A DNA stretch of 64,000 bases from Moraxella cuniculi DSM 21768 (lineage in GTDB: Bacteria > Pseudomonadota > Gammaproteobacteria > Pseudomonadales > Moraxellaceae), in contig NZ_FTNU01000005.1 of assembly GCF_900156515.1 (NCBI RefSeq), positions 62,001-126,000 of the forward strand. Direction: 5' to 3'. Below the pieces are notes generated by a model that made no database searches, had not been told where the DNA came from, and was given only the letters and a program-made list of their open reading frames with translations. The position numbers and the translations under genes were made by a program. Numbering within the stretch: position 1 is the first letter of the stretch; every line of letters starts with the position of its first letter. Positions 29,616 to 40,377 of this stretch are shown piece by piece.

Positions 29616-30443
29616 ATGAAAAAACTCACACTAAGTTTCTTGTCTTTGGCGATGATTGCCACAACTGCAACCGCCAATACCACAACCAGCTACCAAAGCC
29701 CAACCATGCGTGGTGAGATTACCGAAATTATCACGCCTCGTGCTGGCATTGCCGATCTATTAACAACCAGCATCAAAGGCTTGCCAACGCCAAATATTGC
29801 CGTTACTGAGATTAAAAATATCCCAACGGTAACAATTCCTGCCAACACCAAAGGCACGGTCATTCTTGATGTTACTTTGATTGATGAATTTATCAATGAT
29901 GTCGCCCCCAATGCTCGCCATTATCCAACCAATTTCCCAACACGCACCGCTGAGTACATTACCACCGAAAATGTCAAATACCTGTCTGACTGGATTGAGC
30001 CTTATGCCAGTGCCAGCGATGCTTCGTTTGATGTTATCTTGCGTGCCGCCAAATTAAACAGCATGGCACGCAACCTAAACTTAGGTACGGCATACACACT
30101 GCGTGCCAGCAATCATATGCAAAAAGCCCTACAATTAAAGCCAAATGACAGCGAGGCAAACTATCTATTTGGCATGATGCTGTCAGAAACTGGCGGCTTT
30201 AAAGAAGGTCGCAAATATCTGGACAAGGCAGTATCGCTTGGTAATGTTGAGGCTGAGCAAAGCATTGCCCAAGCCGATTTGCTCAATGACAACAAAACTT
30301 CCGCCCTAAAACGCTTACGAGATTTGGCTGCCAAACACCCAAACAATGAAATCATCAAGCAGCAAATCGCCATCGTTGAAAATGGCGGCTACTACATTTG
30401 GAATATCAAGGATAACGACATTAATGTCAAGCCGCTTCGTTAA
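29616..30443 (+). CDS. Secreted protein with TPR-like repeats
   Basis: This 275-residue protein has a signal peptide (MKKLTLSFLSLAMIATTATA, cleavage near 20-21). The middle contains no recognised domain. The C-terminal 110 residues hold TPR-like helices (HMQKALQLKPNDSEANYLFG, YLDKAVSLGNVEA, RLRDLAAKHPNN). GGAAGG lies 4 bp before the ATG at 29616, which decides for this start over the ATG at 29604. It is probably periplasmic; its partner is unknown. I do not recognise a named family. It may be co-expressed with the lipoprotein hydrolase 112 bp downstream. Confidence 0.75.
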   Translation: MKKLTLSFLSLAMIATTATANTTTSYQSPTMRGEITEIITPRAGIADLLTTSIKGLPTPNIAVTEIKNIPTVTIPANTKGTVILDVTLIDEFINDVAPNARHYPTNFPTRTAEYITTENVKYLSDWIEPYASASDASFDVILRAAKLNSMARNLNLGTAYTLRASNHMQKALQLKPNDSEANYLFGMMLSETGGFKEGRKYLDKAVSLGNVEAEQSIAQADLLNDNKTSALKRLRDLAAKHPNNEIIKQQIAIVENGGYYIWNIKDNDINVKPLR

Positions 30444-30555
30444 TTAGCCAATATTTAATGAACTTATCCTATAGCAAATATCCATACAAAGTTGTGTGGG
30501 TATTTGCCAAATTTTGAACATTTGGCTTGCTAACTTTAACCCATTTTGATGACTC

Positions 30556-32691
30556 ATGGCACAGTTTATCTCTCCGCTGACTGCCAAAATTATGGCGGCA
30601 TTATTCATCACCGCCACAACTGCTGGCTGTAGCACACTACAAGCACCAAAACAAAGCCCAGCCAAACTTCTGCAAGAAACCCGCAGCAGCATCATCACCG
30701 ATAACGAGGTTAGTGCTGCCACGCGTTCTACATTACTAAGTTCAGGATTTAATCAAGAAAGCTGCATGGCGACATTTGACAGCTGCATTGATGCGGTAAA
30801 ATCGTCATTTTTGGACGACAAAGTCAGCAAACCCATGCTTGCCGTGCTAAGCGAGCTTTATTATACACGCACGCTGTATCTTGCACTGCAAGATGGCTGC
30901 AAAACCCTGCTTGATAGACCGCCAATTGATCCATATTATACCAATGCACCTTTAAGCGAGGCTAATAAAAAAGAAAAACAAAACGCCCAAAATCAATGCC
31001 AAAGCGACTATCGAGATGCTCTGTACCAAACCGTACGCAATAGCTATGCTTATTTGTTTTTTGATGCACTTAATAATAATACCCAAACCATCAGTCCCAT
31101 TCCTCAAGAAATGGATATTCGCACTTTGGACTTTTATCACTTAGCAATCAATGAAATCATCAGCCAACTGTATCGTGCCAACAAGGGTATTTTTGCCGCA
31201 GCCAAACTTCGCCATCATTCACTCAGCACACCATCAATAGAACCAAAATACCAACAAGTACAGCTCTCCACCCTAATAAGCCAAGAAAATGGCACAGACA
31301 ATCAGCTGGATTTATCCATCAGTAATTATCCATACTATTTAGAATATCTTAAAAAAAGCGATGGCGAGGTATTCTCCGAATTGGTTTCTGCTTATGATTC
31401 TCGATTAAGCAAACTGAATGTATATTCACGCCGCTCTGGCTTGGGGGTGAGTTTTATCGGCTCGCTAAAATCTCGCTACACCACCAACAGTCTTGACCGC
31501 CGAGCAAATAAGCCAATTGCCGAACGCATTCACACCACAGGACATCTGCAAGTAACAGCAATTATCGAACCTACTGGCAACAGCCTTGATGAAGTGCTAA
31601 ATAGCAACCGCTTTGGCGTTTATTTATTCAATCCGCAAGCACAAACCCAAATCACCATCAAAGGCAGACCCTATCCTTTGGCGGCGAATTTCTCGGCAAG
31701 TTATGCTTTGTGGCTTAACGAAAATCGCCTCCAGCAGCTTAGCCTGATGAATATGGTATCAAAAGGCGATGCCATGGCTTTGCCCGAGCTTTTTATGCTA
31801 AAGCCCTTTGACCCCAACCAAAAAGTCATCATTATGCTGCACGGCTTGGCATCAAGTCCTGCCACTTGGGTAAATCTGACCAACAATTTGCTTGCCGACC
31901 CCAAGCTCAATGATGCTTATCAAGTATGGCAAATCGCCTACTCGACCAATTTGCCGATTTTGGAAAATCGTTATCAAATCAATCAACTGATTCGCCAAGC
32001 GTTCGCCAGCGTCGACCCTGATGGCACAACCGCCGCCAGTCGCAATGCGATTTTGATTGGGCATAGCATGGGTGGCGTCATCTCTCGCCTTTTGGTTTCT
32101 GATGATGACTTAAATCAGTATTTAAATCAACTAAGCGATGGCGAGCAGGACAAACTGTTTAGCAAGCTGTCCGTTGATCAAAAGCAGCTACTGGACGAAC
32201 GATTGGCACTGTCCACGCTGCCTCAGGTGGATACGGCAATATTTTTATCCGCCCCATTTCGTGGTACTGACTATGCTGATCGCTGGTTTACTCGGGCAGC
32301 CAGACGCATTATTCGCCTGCCTGTCGATTTGACCAAAACAGTCAATGCAGCCATCAGCGAAGGCAACCAAAGCGTGCTGGGTGCTTTGTACCTACAAAAT
32401 GGTGCCAGCCAGCTGTCCGACCGCTCAGCCTTTATGACACTGACAAAAGATGTAACAATCAGCCCAAAGGTACGCTATCATACTTTGGTTGGCAACAACA
32501 AAGCCAACACAGATTCGGCAGCAGATGCGGTTGGTGCAGCTATCTCGGACGGCATTGTCCCTTATAGCAGCTCGCATTTGGCAGGAGCAAGTTCAGAAAC
32601 CATCATTGCAGGCAAGCACAATATTCACGAAAGTCCAGAGACCATTGCCCAGTTACGCAAAATTCTCTATGAACATCTTGCCAAACGCTAA
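30556..32691 (+). CDS. Lipoprotein alpha/beta-hydrolase (putative lipase/esterase)
   Basis: This 711-residue protein starts with a lipoprotein signal peptide (lipobox TAGC near residue 25). A largely helical N-terminal half without a known fold follows (about 30-400). The C-terminal half is an alpha/beta-hydrolase (about 415-711), with the oxyanion region VIIMLHGLASSPATW, the nucleophile Ser504 in ILIGHSMGGV, and a late HNIHESPE that may carry the catalytic His. PGAP1/lipase-like enzymes of this kind act on lipids in the envelope; the substrate is unknown. It is encoded just after the TPR protein. The long N-terminal half could be a regulatory domain. Confidence 0.8.
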   Translation: MAQFISPLTAKIMAALFITATTAGCSTLQAPKQSPAKLLQETRSSIITDNEVSAATRSTLLSSGFNQESCMATFDSCIDAVKSSFLDDKVSKPMLAVLSELYYTRTLYLALQDGCKTLLDRPPIDPYYTNAPLSEANKKEKQNAQNQCQSDYRDALYQTVRNSYAYLFFDALNNNTQTISPIPQEMDIRTLDFYHLAINEIISQLYRANKGIFAAAKLRHHSLSTPSIEPKYQQVQLSTLISQENGTDNQLDLSISNYPYYLEYLKKSDGEVFSELVSAYDSRLSKLNVYSRRSGLGVSFIGSLKSRYTTNSLDRRANKPIAERIHTTGHLQVTAIIEPTGNSLDEVLNSNRFGVYLFNPQAQTQITIKGRPYPLAANFSASYALWLNENRLQQLSLMNMVSKGDAMALPELFMLKPFDPNQKVIIMLHGLASSPATWVNLTNNLLADPKLNDAYQVWQIAYSTNLPILENRYQINQLIRQAFASVDPDGTTAASRNAILIGHSMGGVISRLLVSDDDLNQYLNQLSDGEQDKLFSKLSVDQKQLLDERLALSTLPQVDTAIFLSAPFRGTDYADRWFTRAARRIIRLPVDLTKTVNAAISEGNQSVLGALYLQNGASQLSDRSAFMTLTKDVTISPKVRYHTLVGNNKANTDSAADAVGAAISDGIVPYSSSHLAGASSETIIAGKHNIHESPETIAQLRKILYEHLAKR

Positions 32692-32700
32692 AAAATGCCC

Positions 32701-32735
32701 ATAAAAAATGCCCAAATGTATCAAACATTTGGGCA
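32701..32735 (-). terminator. Terminator of adk
   Basis: An 11-bp perfect stem (TGCCCAAATGT / ACATTTGGGCA) with a 5-nt loop is followed by a T run on the minus strand. It lies between the convergent hydrolase and adk genes. Confidence 0.88.
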
Positions 32736-32752
32736 GATGCCAAAAACACAGC

Positions 32753-33454
<702 letters not shown>

Positions 33455-33684
33455 CTAGCAGTGCGTACAACCCTTTACTATAAAACACATCGCCAAATTG
33501 TTCAAGTAATTTATGAAAAAACCGCTCAATCATTAAGGTTTTGGAGCTTTTCTCCAGCCACTTGCCGTGATGATTGCCCGCTTTGGTATTTTTTAAAAAC
33601 AAGCAATCACAACCAACATTCATCGATTATAGGCTGACAAAAACCAGCAAACCATCTGTCGCCATATACCAAGAGCAAATATTG

Positions 33685-34941
33685 CTATGGCACAAGCTGC
33701 GAGATGGTCAGTGCAACCTCTGTCTGCTTATCCAGCACCACAGGATTTGCAAACAAGTCGCCCGATTGAGCAATCGCTGAACCAGCTCGACTGATACGAG
33801 CATTCACCACCAGCGTGGCAGCTGATTTGCGTGCCGATGACAGAGTGCGTTCTGGCATCATGGCATCAAGATCGCTTAGGCTGACCTTAACGCCGCCCGC
33901 TCCTTGTATCTGGGCGACAGACACTCGCTTGACAGCAAATGGAGCGCCGCCTGCCTGATCGCTGATGGAGACAAACAGCACCTCATCAGGCTTAACCTCT
34001 TTTAGCAAATTCGGAGCAATATTAACCACCACTGACACGCCTTGTGCGATAGCAGCTTCTTGCTGATTAATATTGGCAATGAGCTTATCCAAACTTGCCA
34101 ACGCCTCGCTACGATCGCCAGAGCTTTGGGTGATATTGGTACGCAATCTGGCAATCCATGCTTTTGCTTGGGTGTAGTTACCTGCTCGCGATTCACCCAT
34201 TGCCATCATCATCATCGCCCCTTCGTGATTTGGCGTTTTTGCCAAAATACCCTCCAAAGCAGCACGAGTGGCAGCATCCAGTCGCCCTTCATTGACAAAT
34301 ACGCTGGTCTGTGCATAAATCAAGGCAATCTCATCGTTATCAGGCTCCAAGCGATTGGCTCGTGCCAGTGCTTCCAAGGCCTGAGGCTTGGCATCAAGCA
34401 TCAAAAACAGCTCCGACAGTCGCATCCAGCGATTGGCATCATAAGCATAGCGATGAACATTGGTCTGCATGGCACTGATTAACGCTGTCGAATCTTTGAC
34501 CGCCCATTCTGGTGGCACATCAATTTTGCCCGTCAGCAAATCATCAGCAACTTGCCCGACTGTATCTTGTGCCTGCCACAGTGCATAGACAGGGGTACGG
34601 TCAGCAACCAGCACATAAGCGGTTGCTGCCAAGATTGGAATCCAAATCATCACAATCGCACGACCCTTCACGCCGACAGGTGCATGAGTTTCGGCAACAG
34701 TTTGTGCGTCAAGCAATTGGCGTTTTAGCTCGGTAATTTGTGCTTGGTAACTGGCTTCATCAATCACGCCTGCCGCCTTGTCAGCATCAAGCTCAGCAAC
34801 GCGTTCGCCAAAAATTTGTACATTAATTGCCATCAGCTGATTGTCAGAGCTTCGCTTGGCACGCAACCAAGGAAAAATCACCACCAGTGATACAATGACC
34901 GTTAATACAGCACATAATGAAAAAAATAAAATCAAAGTCAT
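33685..34941 (-). CDS. ccmI: Cytochrome c maturation protein CcmI
   Basis: This 418-residue apocytochrome c chaperone has two N-terminal membrane segments (about 2-25 and near 98-115), a cytoplasmic helical loop between them (NVQIFGERVAELDADKAAG) and a periplasmic TPR domain (about 150-300: EALARANRLEPDNDEIALIY, LEGILAKTPNHEGAMM). A C-terminal beta-rich domain (about 315-418) is present as in long CcmI/CycH forms. It hands apocytochrome to the haem lyase containing CcmF and CcmH. It is last in the ccmF-ccmG-ccmH-ccmI cluster, with an 8-bp gap to ccmH. Confidence 0.93.
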   Translation of the reverse strand: MTLILFFSLCAVLTVIVSLVVIFPWLRAKRSSDNQLMAINVQIFGERVAELDADKAAGVIDEASYQAQITELKRQLLDAQTVAETHAPVGVKGRAIVMIWIPILAATAYVLVADRTPVYALWQAQDTVGQVADDLLTGKIDVPPEWAVKDSTALISAMQTNVHRYAYDANRWMRLSELFLMLDAKPQALEALARANRLEPDNDEIALIYAQTSVFVNEGRLDAATRAALEGILAKTPNHEGAMMMMAMGESRAGNYTQAKAWIARLRTNITQSSGDRSEALASLDKLIANINQQEAAIAQGVSVVVNIAPNLLKEVKPDEVLFVSISDQAGGAPFAVKRVSVAQIQGAGGVKVSLSDLDAMMPERTLSSARKSAATLVVNARISRAGSAIAQSGDLFANPVVLDKQTEVALTISQLVP

Positions 34942-34949
34942 ATCAAGCC

Positions 34950-35471
34950 TTAGTTATTGCTGGTGGATTGATTCTTGTTGCTATCATCAGGGGCGGTTAT
35001 GCCATGATGAGATAAAATTTTGGCAATTTTTGCCTCTTCACTGGCGGATAATTTCGCCTCAGGGTCTATCGCCACGACGGCACTGCGTCCTTTTTTTGCT
35101 CGATAGAGCCAGCCGACAATCAGCACAAGCAGCAAGATGGGCGGAAAAAACCACAAAATCCAAGTTGAAGGTCGCACAGGTGGTCGATAGCTAATAAAAT
35201 CACCATAACGCTCAAACATATACTTGCGAATTTCGCTATCAGAACGCCCTTCTTTAACCATTTCATAGGTTTTTTGTTTTAAATCTTGGGCAATTGGAGC
35301 ATTTGATCCAGCCAGATTCTGATTTTGGCACTTGGGGCAACGCAACTCTTCAATCAAGCCGCGATATTGTGCTTCTTGTTGTGGCGAATCAAATTGATAC
35401 AAATCAACCTTGATATTTGCCACAGCTGGCAAAGTTATAAAAGCCAATAAAATTATTAAAAATAACTTCAT
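34950..35471 (-). CDS. ccmH: Cytochrome c maturation protein CcmH (thiol-reducing subunit)
   Basis: This 173-residue protein has a signal peptide (LFLIILLAFITLPAVA), the thioredox motif LRCPKCQNQNLAGSNAPIA, and a C-terminal membrane anchor (about 105-125, TWILWFFPPILLLVLIVGWL). CcmH keeps the apocytochrome CxxCH thiols reduced for haem attachment. It lies between ccmG (9-bp gap) and ccmI (8-bp gap). Confidence 0.95.
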   Translation of the reverse strand: MKLFLIILLAFITLPAVANIKVDLYQFDSPQQEAQYRGLIEELRCPKCQNQNLAGSNAPIAQDLKQKTYEMVKEGRSDSEIRKYMFERYGDFISYRPPVRPSTWILWFFPPILLLVLIVGWLYRAKKGRSAVVAIDPEAKLSASEEAKIAKILSHHGITAPDDSNKNQSTSNN

Positions 35472-35480
35472 AAAAATCCC

Positions 35481-36059
35481 TTATTTACACGCCTGCAACC
35501 GTGCATTTGAATCCAAAGACTTATCGCTAACAGCTTGGAGACATTGTGCAATCGCTTCCCAATTGCTATCATCAACCATGCCAACAATGTGCTTATACAC
35601 GATGCCATCATCGCCAACCACATAGCTCTCTGGTGCACCTGTAATGCCCAAATCCAAAGCATATTGACCTGACAAATCCTGCACCGAATACAAAAATGGA
35701 TCTTGATATTTGTTTAGATAATCTAAAGCATTGGCAAGCTCATCTTTATAATTCACGCCAACAAGCAGCACGCCTTGCTCTCGCAGCTTCAACAAAAATG
35801 GATGCTCAGCATAGCAGGTTGGGCACCAAGAACCCCAAACATTGAGCAAAAATGGCTGCTTGGGCAAATCTTGATTGCTCATCATGCGTGTCGTGTCGGA
35901 CAATAATGGCAAATTAAATGCAGGTAAAGGCTTACCAACCACACGGCTTACTTCAATATCTGTCGGCTTGCCCAGACGAGTAAATAACATCACAATCAGC
36001 ACCGCAAAAACAACCAGCGGAATGATAAAAGTTAATAAGCGTTTGTTTGACTTTGCCAT
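35481..36059 (-). CDS. ccmG: Thiol:disulfide interchange protein CcmG/DsbE
   Basis: This 192-residue membrane-anchored thioredoxin-like protein has a helix at about 8-28 and the active site WGSWCPTCYAEHP (WCPTC). The family GVNYKDE segment and the cis-proline region with ITGAPESYVV follow. It reduces CcmH or apocytochrome in the periplasm. It is placed 2 bp after ccmF and 9 bp before ccmH, so it is co-transcribed. Confidence 0.95.
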   Translation of the reverse strand: MAKSNKRLLTFIIPLVVFAVLIVMLFTRLGKPTDIEVSRVVGKPLPAFNLPLLSDTTRMMSNQDLPKQPFLLNVWGSWCPTCYAEHPFLLKLREQGVLLVGVNYKDELANALDYLNKYQDPFLYSVQDLSGQYALDLGITGAPESYVVGDDGIVYKHIVGMVDDSNWEAIAQCLQAVSDKSLDSNARLQACK

Positions 36060-36061
36060 GA

Positions 36062-38062
36062 CTACACCTCCATCTTGGCAGTTTTGTTGGCTTTGCTTAA
36101 GCGATAACGCTTATCAATGATGGCGATAAATGCACCAAATGCCATAATAATCGCTCCCAGCCAGATCCAACGCACCATCGGCTTGACATAGATACGCACC
36201 GCCCAAGTATTATTATCAATCGTACCATCTGCAGCTGCGATTGGCTCACCCAAGGCAACATACATCTCGTTTAATAAACTTGAGCGAATCCCCACCTCAG
36301 TCATCGGCATCATGCTGATGATGTAGTTGCGTTTTTCAGGATACAGCGTTGTGATGAGCTGATTGTTTTGTTTGATACTGATTGTTGCTCGCGTGGCATC
36401 GTAGTTTGGGCCTTTGATTGATTCAAACTTTTGTAAATCAAAATCATAACCTTGCACATGCACACTATCACCAACGCTCATTGCCACATCTTTTTCTAGG
36501 CTCATGCTGCTTACGCCCGCAACGCCAAGTACACAAACCAGCACCCCAATATGAGCAATCTGCATGCCCCAGTAGCTGGGCGTTAATTTGCCAAGTGCCG
36601 CAAACAATCCTGTGTTGCGATGACGCAGCTTTTCCTTAATGTCAAGCAGCATAAAACTTAGCACCCAAAGAGACAATATGCCCGAAACATACAGCCCAAA
36701 GTCCACCTTAGGCTCTTCGGCAAGCTGTGATAATAAATAAGCCACCACCGAACCTAGCACCACTCCACTTATTGCACACGCCATCACAGATGCGAGTAAT
36801 GGGCGACTGTCGTACTTATAACGAAGTACCGCTCCAACACCCATGAAGCCAAGCAGCACCCAAGTCAAAGGCACAAATAACGCATTAAAATACGGAGGGC
36901 CAACCGACACCTGCCCCAATTTTAGGGCATCGGCAATGATTGGATACAGTGTGCCAAGCAGCACAACAAGAGCTGCAACAAGCAGAACAATATTATTAAT
37001 CACCAACACAGTTTCGCGAGATTTTAAGCGATAACTGCTCTCAACGGTCAGCTTCCAGCCACGCAGTGCAAACATGAGCCAACCAAAGCCAATCACCACC
37101 GCCAAAATGACCAAAATCGCAAGGCCTCGCTTGGGGTCGGCAGCGAACGAATGCACCGAAGTTAGCACACCCGAACGCACCAAAAAAGTACCAAGCAAGC
37201 TCAAGGCAAACGCAAAAATCGCCAGCATAATTGTCCATGCCTTGAACACGCCGCGTTTTTCGGTAACAGCCAACGAGTGCAACAAGGCAGTTGCTACAAG
37301 CCACGGCATCAAAGAGGCGTTTTCAACAGGATCCCAGAACCACCAGCCTCCCCAGCCCAGCTCATAATACGCCCACCATGAGCCAAGTGCGATACCTAAG
37401 GTCAAAAATGCCCATGCTACCAGCGTCCAAGGACGGCTCCAGCGTGTCCATACCGCATCCAAGCGACCCGCCCACAATGCCGCCATACAAAAAGCAAATG
37501 GCACAGACAGACCAACATAACCCATGTACAGCATCGGCGGATGAAAAATCAACCCAGGGTCTTGTAGCATCGGATTCAAATCCGCCCCATCAACAGGTAA
37601 GTTGGGCAGCACACGCGTATAAGGCGATGAGGTAAAAATCATCATCGCCATCATCATCGTCTGCACCCCTGCCAGCACCGACAGCACTCTGGCACGCATA
37701 TCCAGTGGTAATCCACGGCTAAATACCGACACCAGCATAGACCAAGCGGACAGAATTGTCATCCAAAGCAGCAATGAGCCTTCATGCCCACCCCAAGTGG
37801 CAGAGAGCTTATAATACCAAGGCATCAGGCTGTTGGAGTGCTTGGTAACATAAACCAAGCTAAAATCATTATATAAAAAACCAGCAACCAACCCAGCAAA
37901 TGCCATCAGCATTGCCAAGAATTGAGCTACAGCAAGACTGGGTGCTAGCCGTTGCCACTGTGCTTGATGCCGCATGACACCGATGGCAGGCAGCACCATT
38001 TGCAATATCGCAAGCATAAACGCCAGCAATAACGAAAAATATCCAAGTTCTGTTATCAGCAT
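36062..38062 (-). CDS. ccmF: Cytochrome c haem lyase subunit CcmF
   Basis: This 666-residue polytopic membrane protein has about fifteen hydrophobic segments. The tryptophan-rich haem-handling motif WGGWWFWDPVENASLMPWL and the WGGHEGSLLLW motif are present. CcmF, with CcmH and CcmI, attaches haem delivered by holo-CcmE to apocytochromes. It is the first gene of the ccmFGHI cluster. ccmA to ccmE are not upstream; the neighbour is a DUF445 gene, so the ccm set is split in this genome. Confidence 0.97.
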   Translation of the reverse strand: MLITELGYFSLLLAFMLAILQMVLPAIGVMRHQAQWQRLAPSLAVAQFLAMLMAFAGLVAGFLYNDFSLVYVTKHSNSLMPWYYKLSATWGGHEGSLLLWMTILSAWSMLVSVFSRGLPLDMRARVLSVLAGVQTMMMAMMIFTSSPYTRVLPNLPVDGADLNPMLQDPGLIFHPPMLYMGYVGLSVPFAFCMAALWAGRLDAVWTRWSRPWTLVAWAFLTLGIALGSWWAYYELGWGGWWFWDPVENASLMPWLVATALLHSLAVTEKRGVFKAWTIMLAIFAFALSLLGTFLVRSGVLTSVHSFAADPKRGLAILVILAVVIGFGWLMFALRGWKLTVESSYRLKSRETVLVINNIVLLVAALVVLLGTLYPIIADALKLGQVSVGPPYFNALFVPLTWVLLGFMGVGAVLRYKYDSRPLLASVMACAISGVVLGSVVAYLLSQLAEEPKVDFGLYVSGILSLWVLSFMLLDIKEKLRHRNTGLFAALGKLTPSYWGMQIAHIGVLVCVLGVAGVSSMSLEKDVAMSVGDSVHVQGYDFDLQKFESIKGPNYDATRATISIKQNNQLITTLYPEKRNYIISMMPMTEVGIRSSLLNEMYVALGEPIAAADGTIDNNTWAVRIYVKPMVRWIWLGAIIMAFGAFIAIIDKRYRLSKANKTAKMEV

Positions 38063-38217
38063 ATCTTATTACTCAGTTTGCTGTGCAAAAATTTTGCAGG
38101 GCTTTTAATTTATTGTTGGGATTATCATTTATAACGCAGCGACTTGCTCTGATAATAGCAACCAATTATTTGGGAATTATCATACAGCCGCCGCTTGTGT
38201 TTTGTTGGTTTATATTG

Positions 38218-39567
38218 TCAAAAAAACACCACCACCAGATGCAACCACCCTGCCAAAAAGCCTGTGATGCCACCCAGTATAATTAAGGTTAATTCATCTT
38301 CTTGAAAAGCAGGTCTTAACAAATTCTGAAATTCTTTTGGTGTTAAGGCACGAATACGGCTCTCAAACAAACCAAAAATTTTGCTGGCACGAGAAGTGTT
38401 GAGCTTAGGATCACGAATCGGCACCATCGTTGCGTCAATGGATTTGTCCAAAATCGTATCTTTAAAGGTATCCAGACTGCGTTCGTCCATGCCCATCTTC
38501 AGCGTCGTGGCAACCATTGGGTCTTCAAGCATGGTGTACAAATGCGATTTCATCAAGGTGCGAGTTTTATCCGCTCTTGCACCATACATCATCTCATGCA
38601 TGATATTTTCAAGCGTAACCAATTCTTTGACGACAATTTCGGCAAACACGGTCGAGACTTCATCTTGTCGCTTCATAAATCCACCCTGCCAACTGTAACG
38701 ATGCCAATGGGGACGCAGCCAAACGATTCGCTTTTGCCCATCGACCATTTCATAACGAAACAGACGAATAAACGACACCATGCGTGGCTCAACAGGGTTA
38801 AATACCATCCAAATTGCAATCCAATTGGTCAATGCACCCCAAATCATCGCAAAAAATGGCACAGTCCAATGCTGCGGCACAAAATAAAACAGCACCATCT
38901 GCACCACACCAAAACCAAAGCCAATTAACGCACTGATTTTCCAGATGAAATTAATTTCTTTTTTGCCAACTCGCAAAAACATATCCACCATCAGCTTGCG
39001 ATCGTTTTCCATTTTGCTAACAATCATTTGTCGCATATCCACCAGCGATTCAACATTATAAGTCAAATCCATCACCAGTGCCTTCATGATGCTGGGCAGT
39101 CTTGTGTGCACATGCGAATAAATGCGGCGGCGAATGGCATACGGCATATGTGTCCATAGGGTATAAGACCGCTCAAGCATAATCTCATCAATGAGGTTTT
39201 CTAGGTTTTTATCGACAGTTGCCGTGATAAACTCTGCCATCTCCTCAGGCTCCATCGCCTGAAAAAATTCATCAAGCGAGCCCAGTTTTGATAAAGTCTG
39301 ATCGACAATCACCCCTGATATTTTGCCTGCTTTGGCAGGTACAATGCCTTGCCAACCAAGACCTTGCAAACCAAACGGCATATTTTTGATACGAATACCA
39401 ACAAATCGGATTGGATAAAACAGCATCTCCAACGCCATCCAAACATGAGCCCAAGTAACAAATGCTGTTACAGGCGGAATGGTGAGCATGGCAATAAATT
39501 CAGGATGTGCCGCAAAGGTCTGCCAAATCGATGAAAACATAGTTTTTGGTCTGCTTATACGCCTCAT
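38218..39567 (-). CDS. DUF445-family membrane protein
   Basis: This 449-residue protein has membrane segments near the N-terminus (about 30-55), in the middle (about 215-265) and at the very C-terminus (about 425-449, LIILGGITGFLAGWLHLVVVFF). The family motif near the N-terminus is FYPIRFVGIRI and FGLQGLGWQGIVPAKA. The GWQGIVP segment is typical of DUF445/YheB-like proteins, whose function is unknown. Met10 (39540) is an alternative start. The gene stands alone. Confidence 0.8.
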   Translation of the reverse strand: MRRISRPKTMFSSIWQTFAAHPEFIAMLTIPPVTAFVTWAHVWMALEMLFYPIRFVGIRIKNMPFGLQGLGWQGIVPAKAGKISGVIVDQTLSKLGSLDEFFQAMEPEEMAEFITATVDKNLENLIDEIMLERSYTLWTHMPYAIRRRIYSHVHTRLPSIMKALVMDLTYNVESLVDMRQMIVSKMENDRKLMVDMFLRVGKKEINFIWKISALIGFGFGVVQMVLFYFVPQHWTVPFFAMIWGALTNWIAIWMVFNPVEPRMVSFIRLFRYEMVDGQKRIVWLRPHWHRYSWQGGFMKRQDEVSTVFAEIVVKELVTLENIMHEMMYGARADKTRTLMKSHLYTMLEDPMVATTLKMGMDERSLDTFKDTILDKSIDATMVPIRDPKLNTSRASKIFGLFESRIRALTPKEFQNLLRPAFQEDELTLIILGGITGFLAGWLHLVVVFF

Positions 39568-39759
39568 TATCTATCAACGGGCGTTTTGGTTATCTTTTGG
39601 TTACAATAAAGCGATTTTGTAGCGTGGATAAATCCCAACCATTGTACCATATTTGCCCAAAAATAAATCATCAGAATAAATAGCAATCCAGACTATCACA
39701 AAACCATAACATACGGTAAAATACTGGCAAAATTATGCAAACAACCAGACAGCTTTATT

Positions 39760-40377
39760 ATGAAAAAACGCACCACGCCACATCAACACACCAAACCAAA
39801 GCAGCAGCTTGGCAAAAATCAAGTCCGTATCATTGCAGGACAGCACCGCCGTCGCCAGCTGTCATTTGTCGATGCTGAGGGTCTACGCCCAACACCTGAC
39901 CGCTTGCGTGAGACCTTGTTTAATTGGCTGATGGGTTATCTACAACAATCTTCTGTGCTTGATATGTGTGCAGGCAGTGGCTGTCTTGGTTTTGAAGCAC
40001 TTTCGCGAGGGGCAAAATCGGTGATATTTATTGAGCCCTATACCCCCCAAAGCCGCCTACTTAAAGAAAATGCCACTTTGTTACAACTGGAGAAGCAAAC
40101 CACCATCATCAATGATGACGCACGCACCGCCTTGCCAAAGCTAACTGGCAGATTTGATATTGTGTTCATTGACCCACCTTATGCGGCAAATTTATGGCAA
40201 GAGTTGCTTGAACAGCTCATCCAACATCAGCTCATCGATACAGACAGCCTGATTTATCTTGAAGCGGACAAGCCACTGACAGCGGTACTAAGCGAGGATT
40301 TGTGCCAGCGATTTTCTGTACTCAAATCAACCAAAGTAGGTCAGGCACATGCTTTTTTGCTAAAAATGATTAATTAA
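39760..40377 (+). CDS. rsmD: 16S rRNA (guanine-966 N2) methyltransferase RsmD
   Basis: This 205-residue SAM-dependent methyltransferase modifies G966 of 16S rRNA. The family start VRIIAGQHRRRQLSF and RPTPDRLRETLFNWL is followed by the SAM motif LDMCAGSGCLGFEALSRGA and the catalytic DPPY in IVFIDPPYAANLW. A Lys/His-rich leader of about 20 residues precedes the core. ftsY, a frequent neighbour, is absent; the gene appears alone. A -10-like TAAAAT lies at about 39716. Confidence 0.95.
   Translation: MKKRTTPHQHTKPKQQLGKNQVRIIAGQHRRRQLSFVDAEGLRPTPDRLRETLFNWLMGYLQQSSVLDMCAGSGCLGFEALSRGAKSVIFIEPYTPQSRLLKENATLLQLEKQTTIINDDARTALPKLTGRFDIVFIDPPYAANLWQELLEQLIQHQLIDTDSLIYLEADKPLTAVLSEDLCQRFSVLKSTKVGQAHAFLLKMIN

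Noticed and set aside
40042-40060. C6 run in rsmD as a second phase-variable tract
   Set aside because: The gene is intact and housekeeping; six bases is short for slippage.
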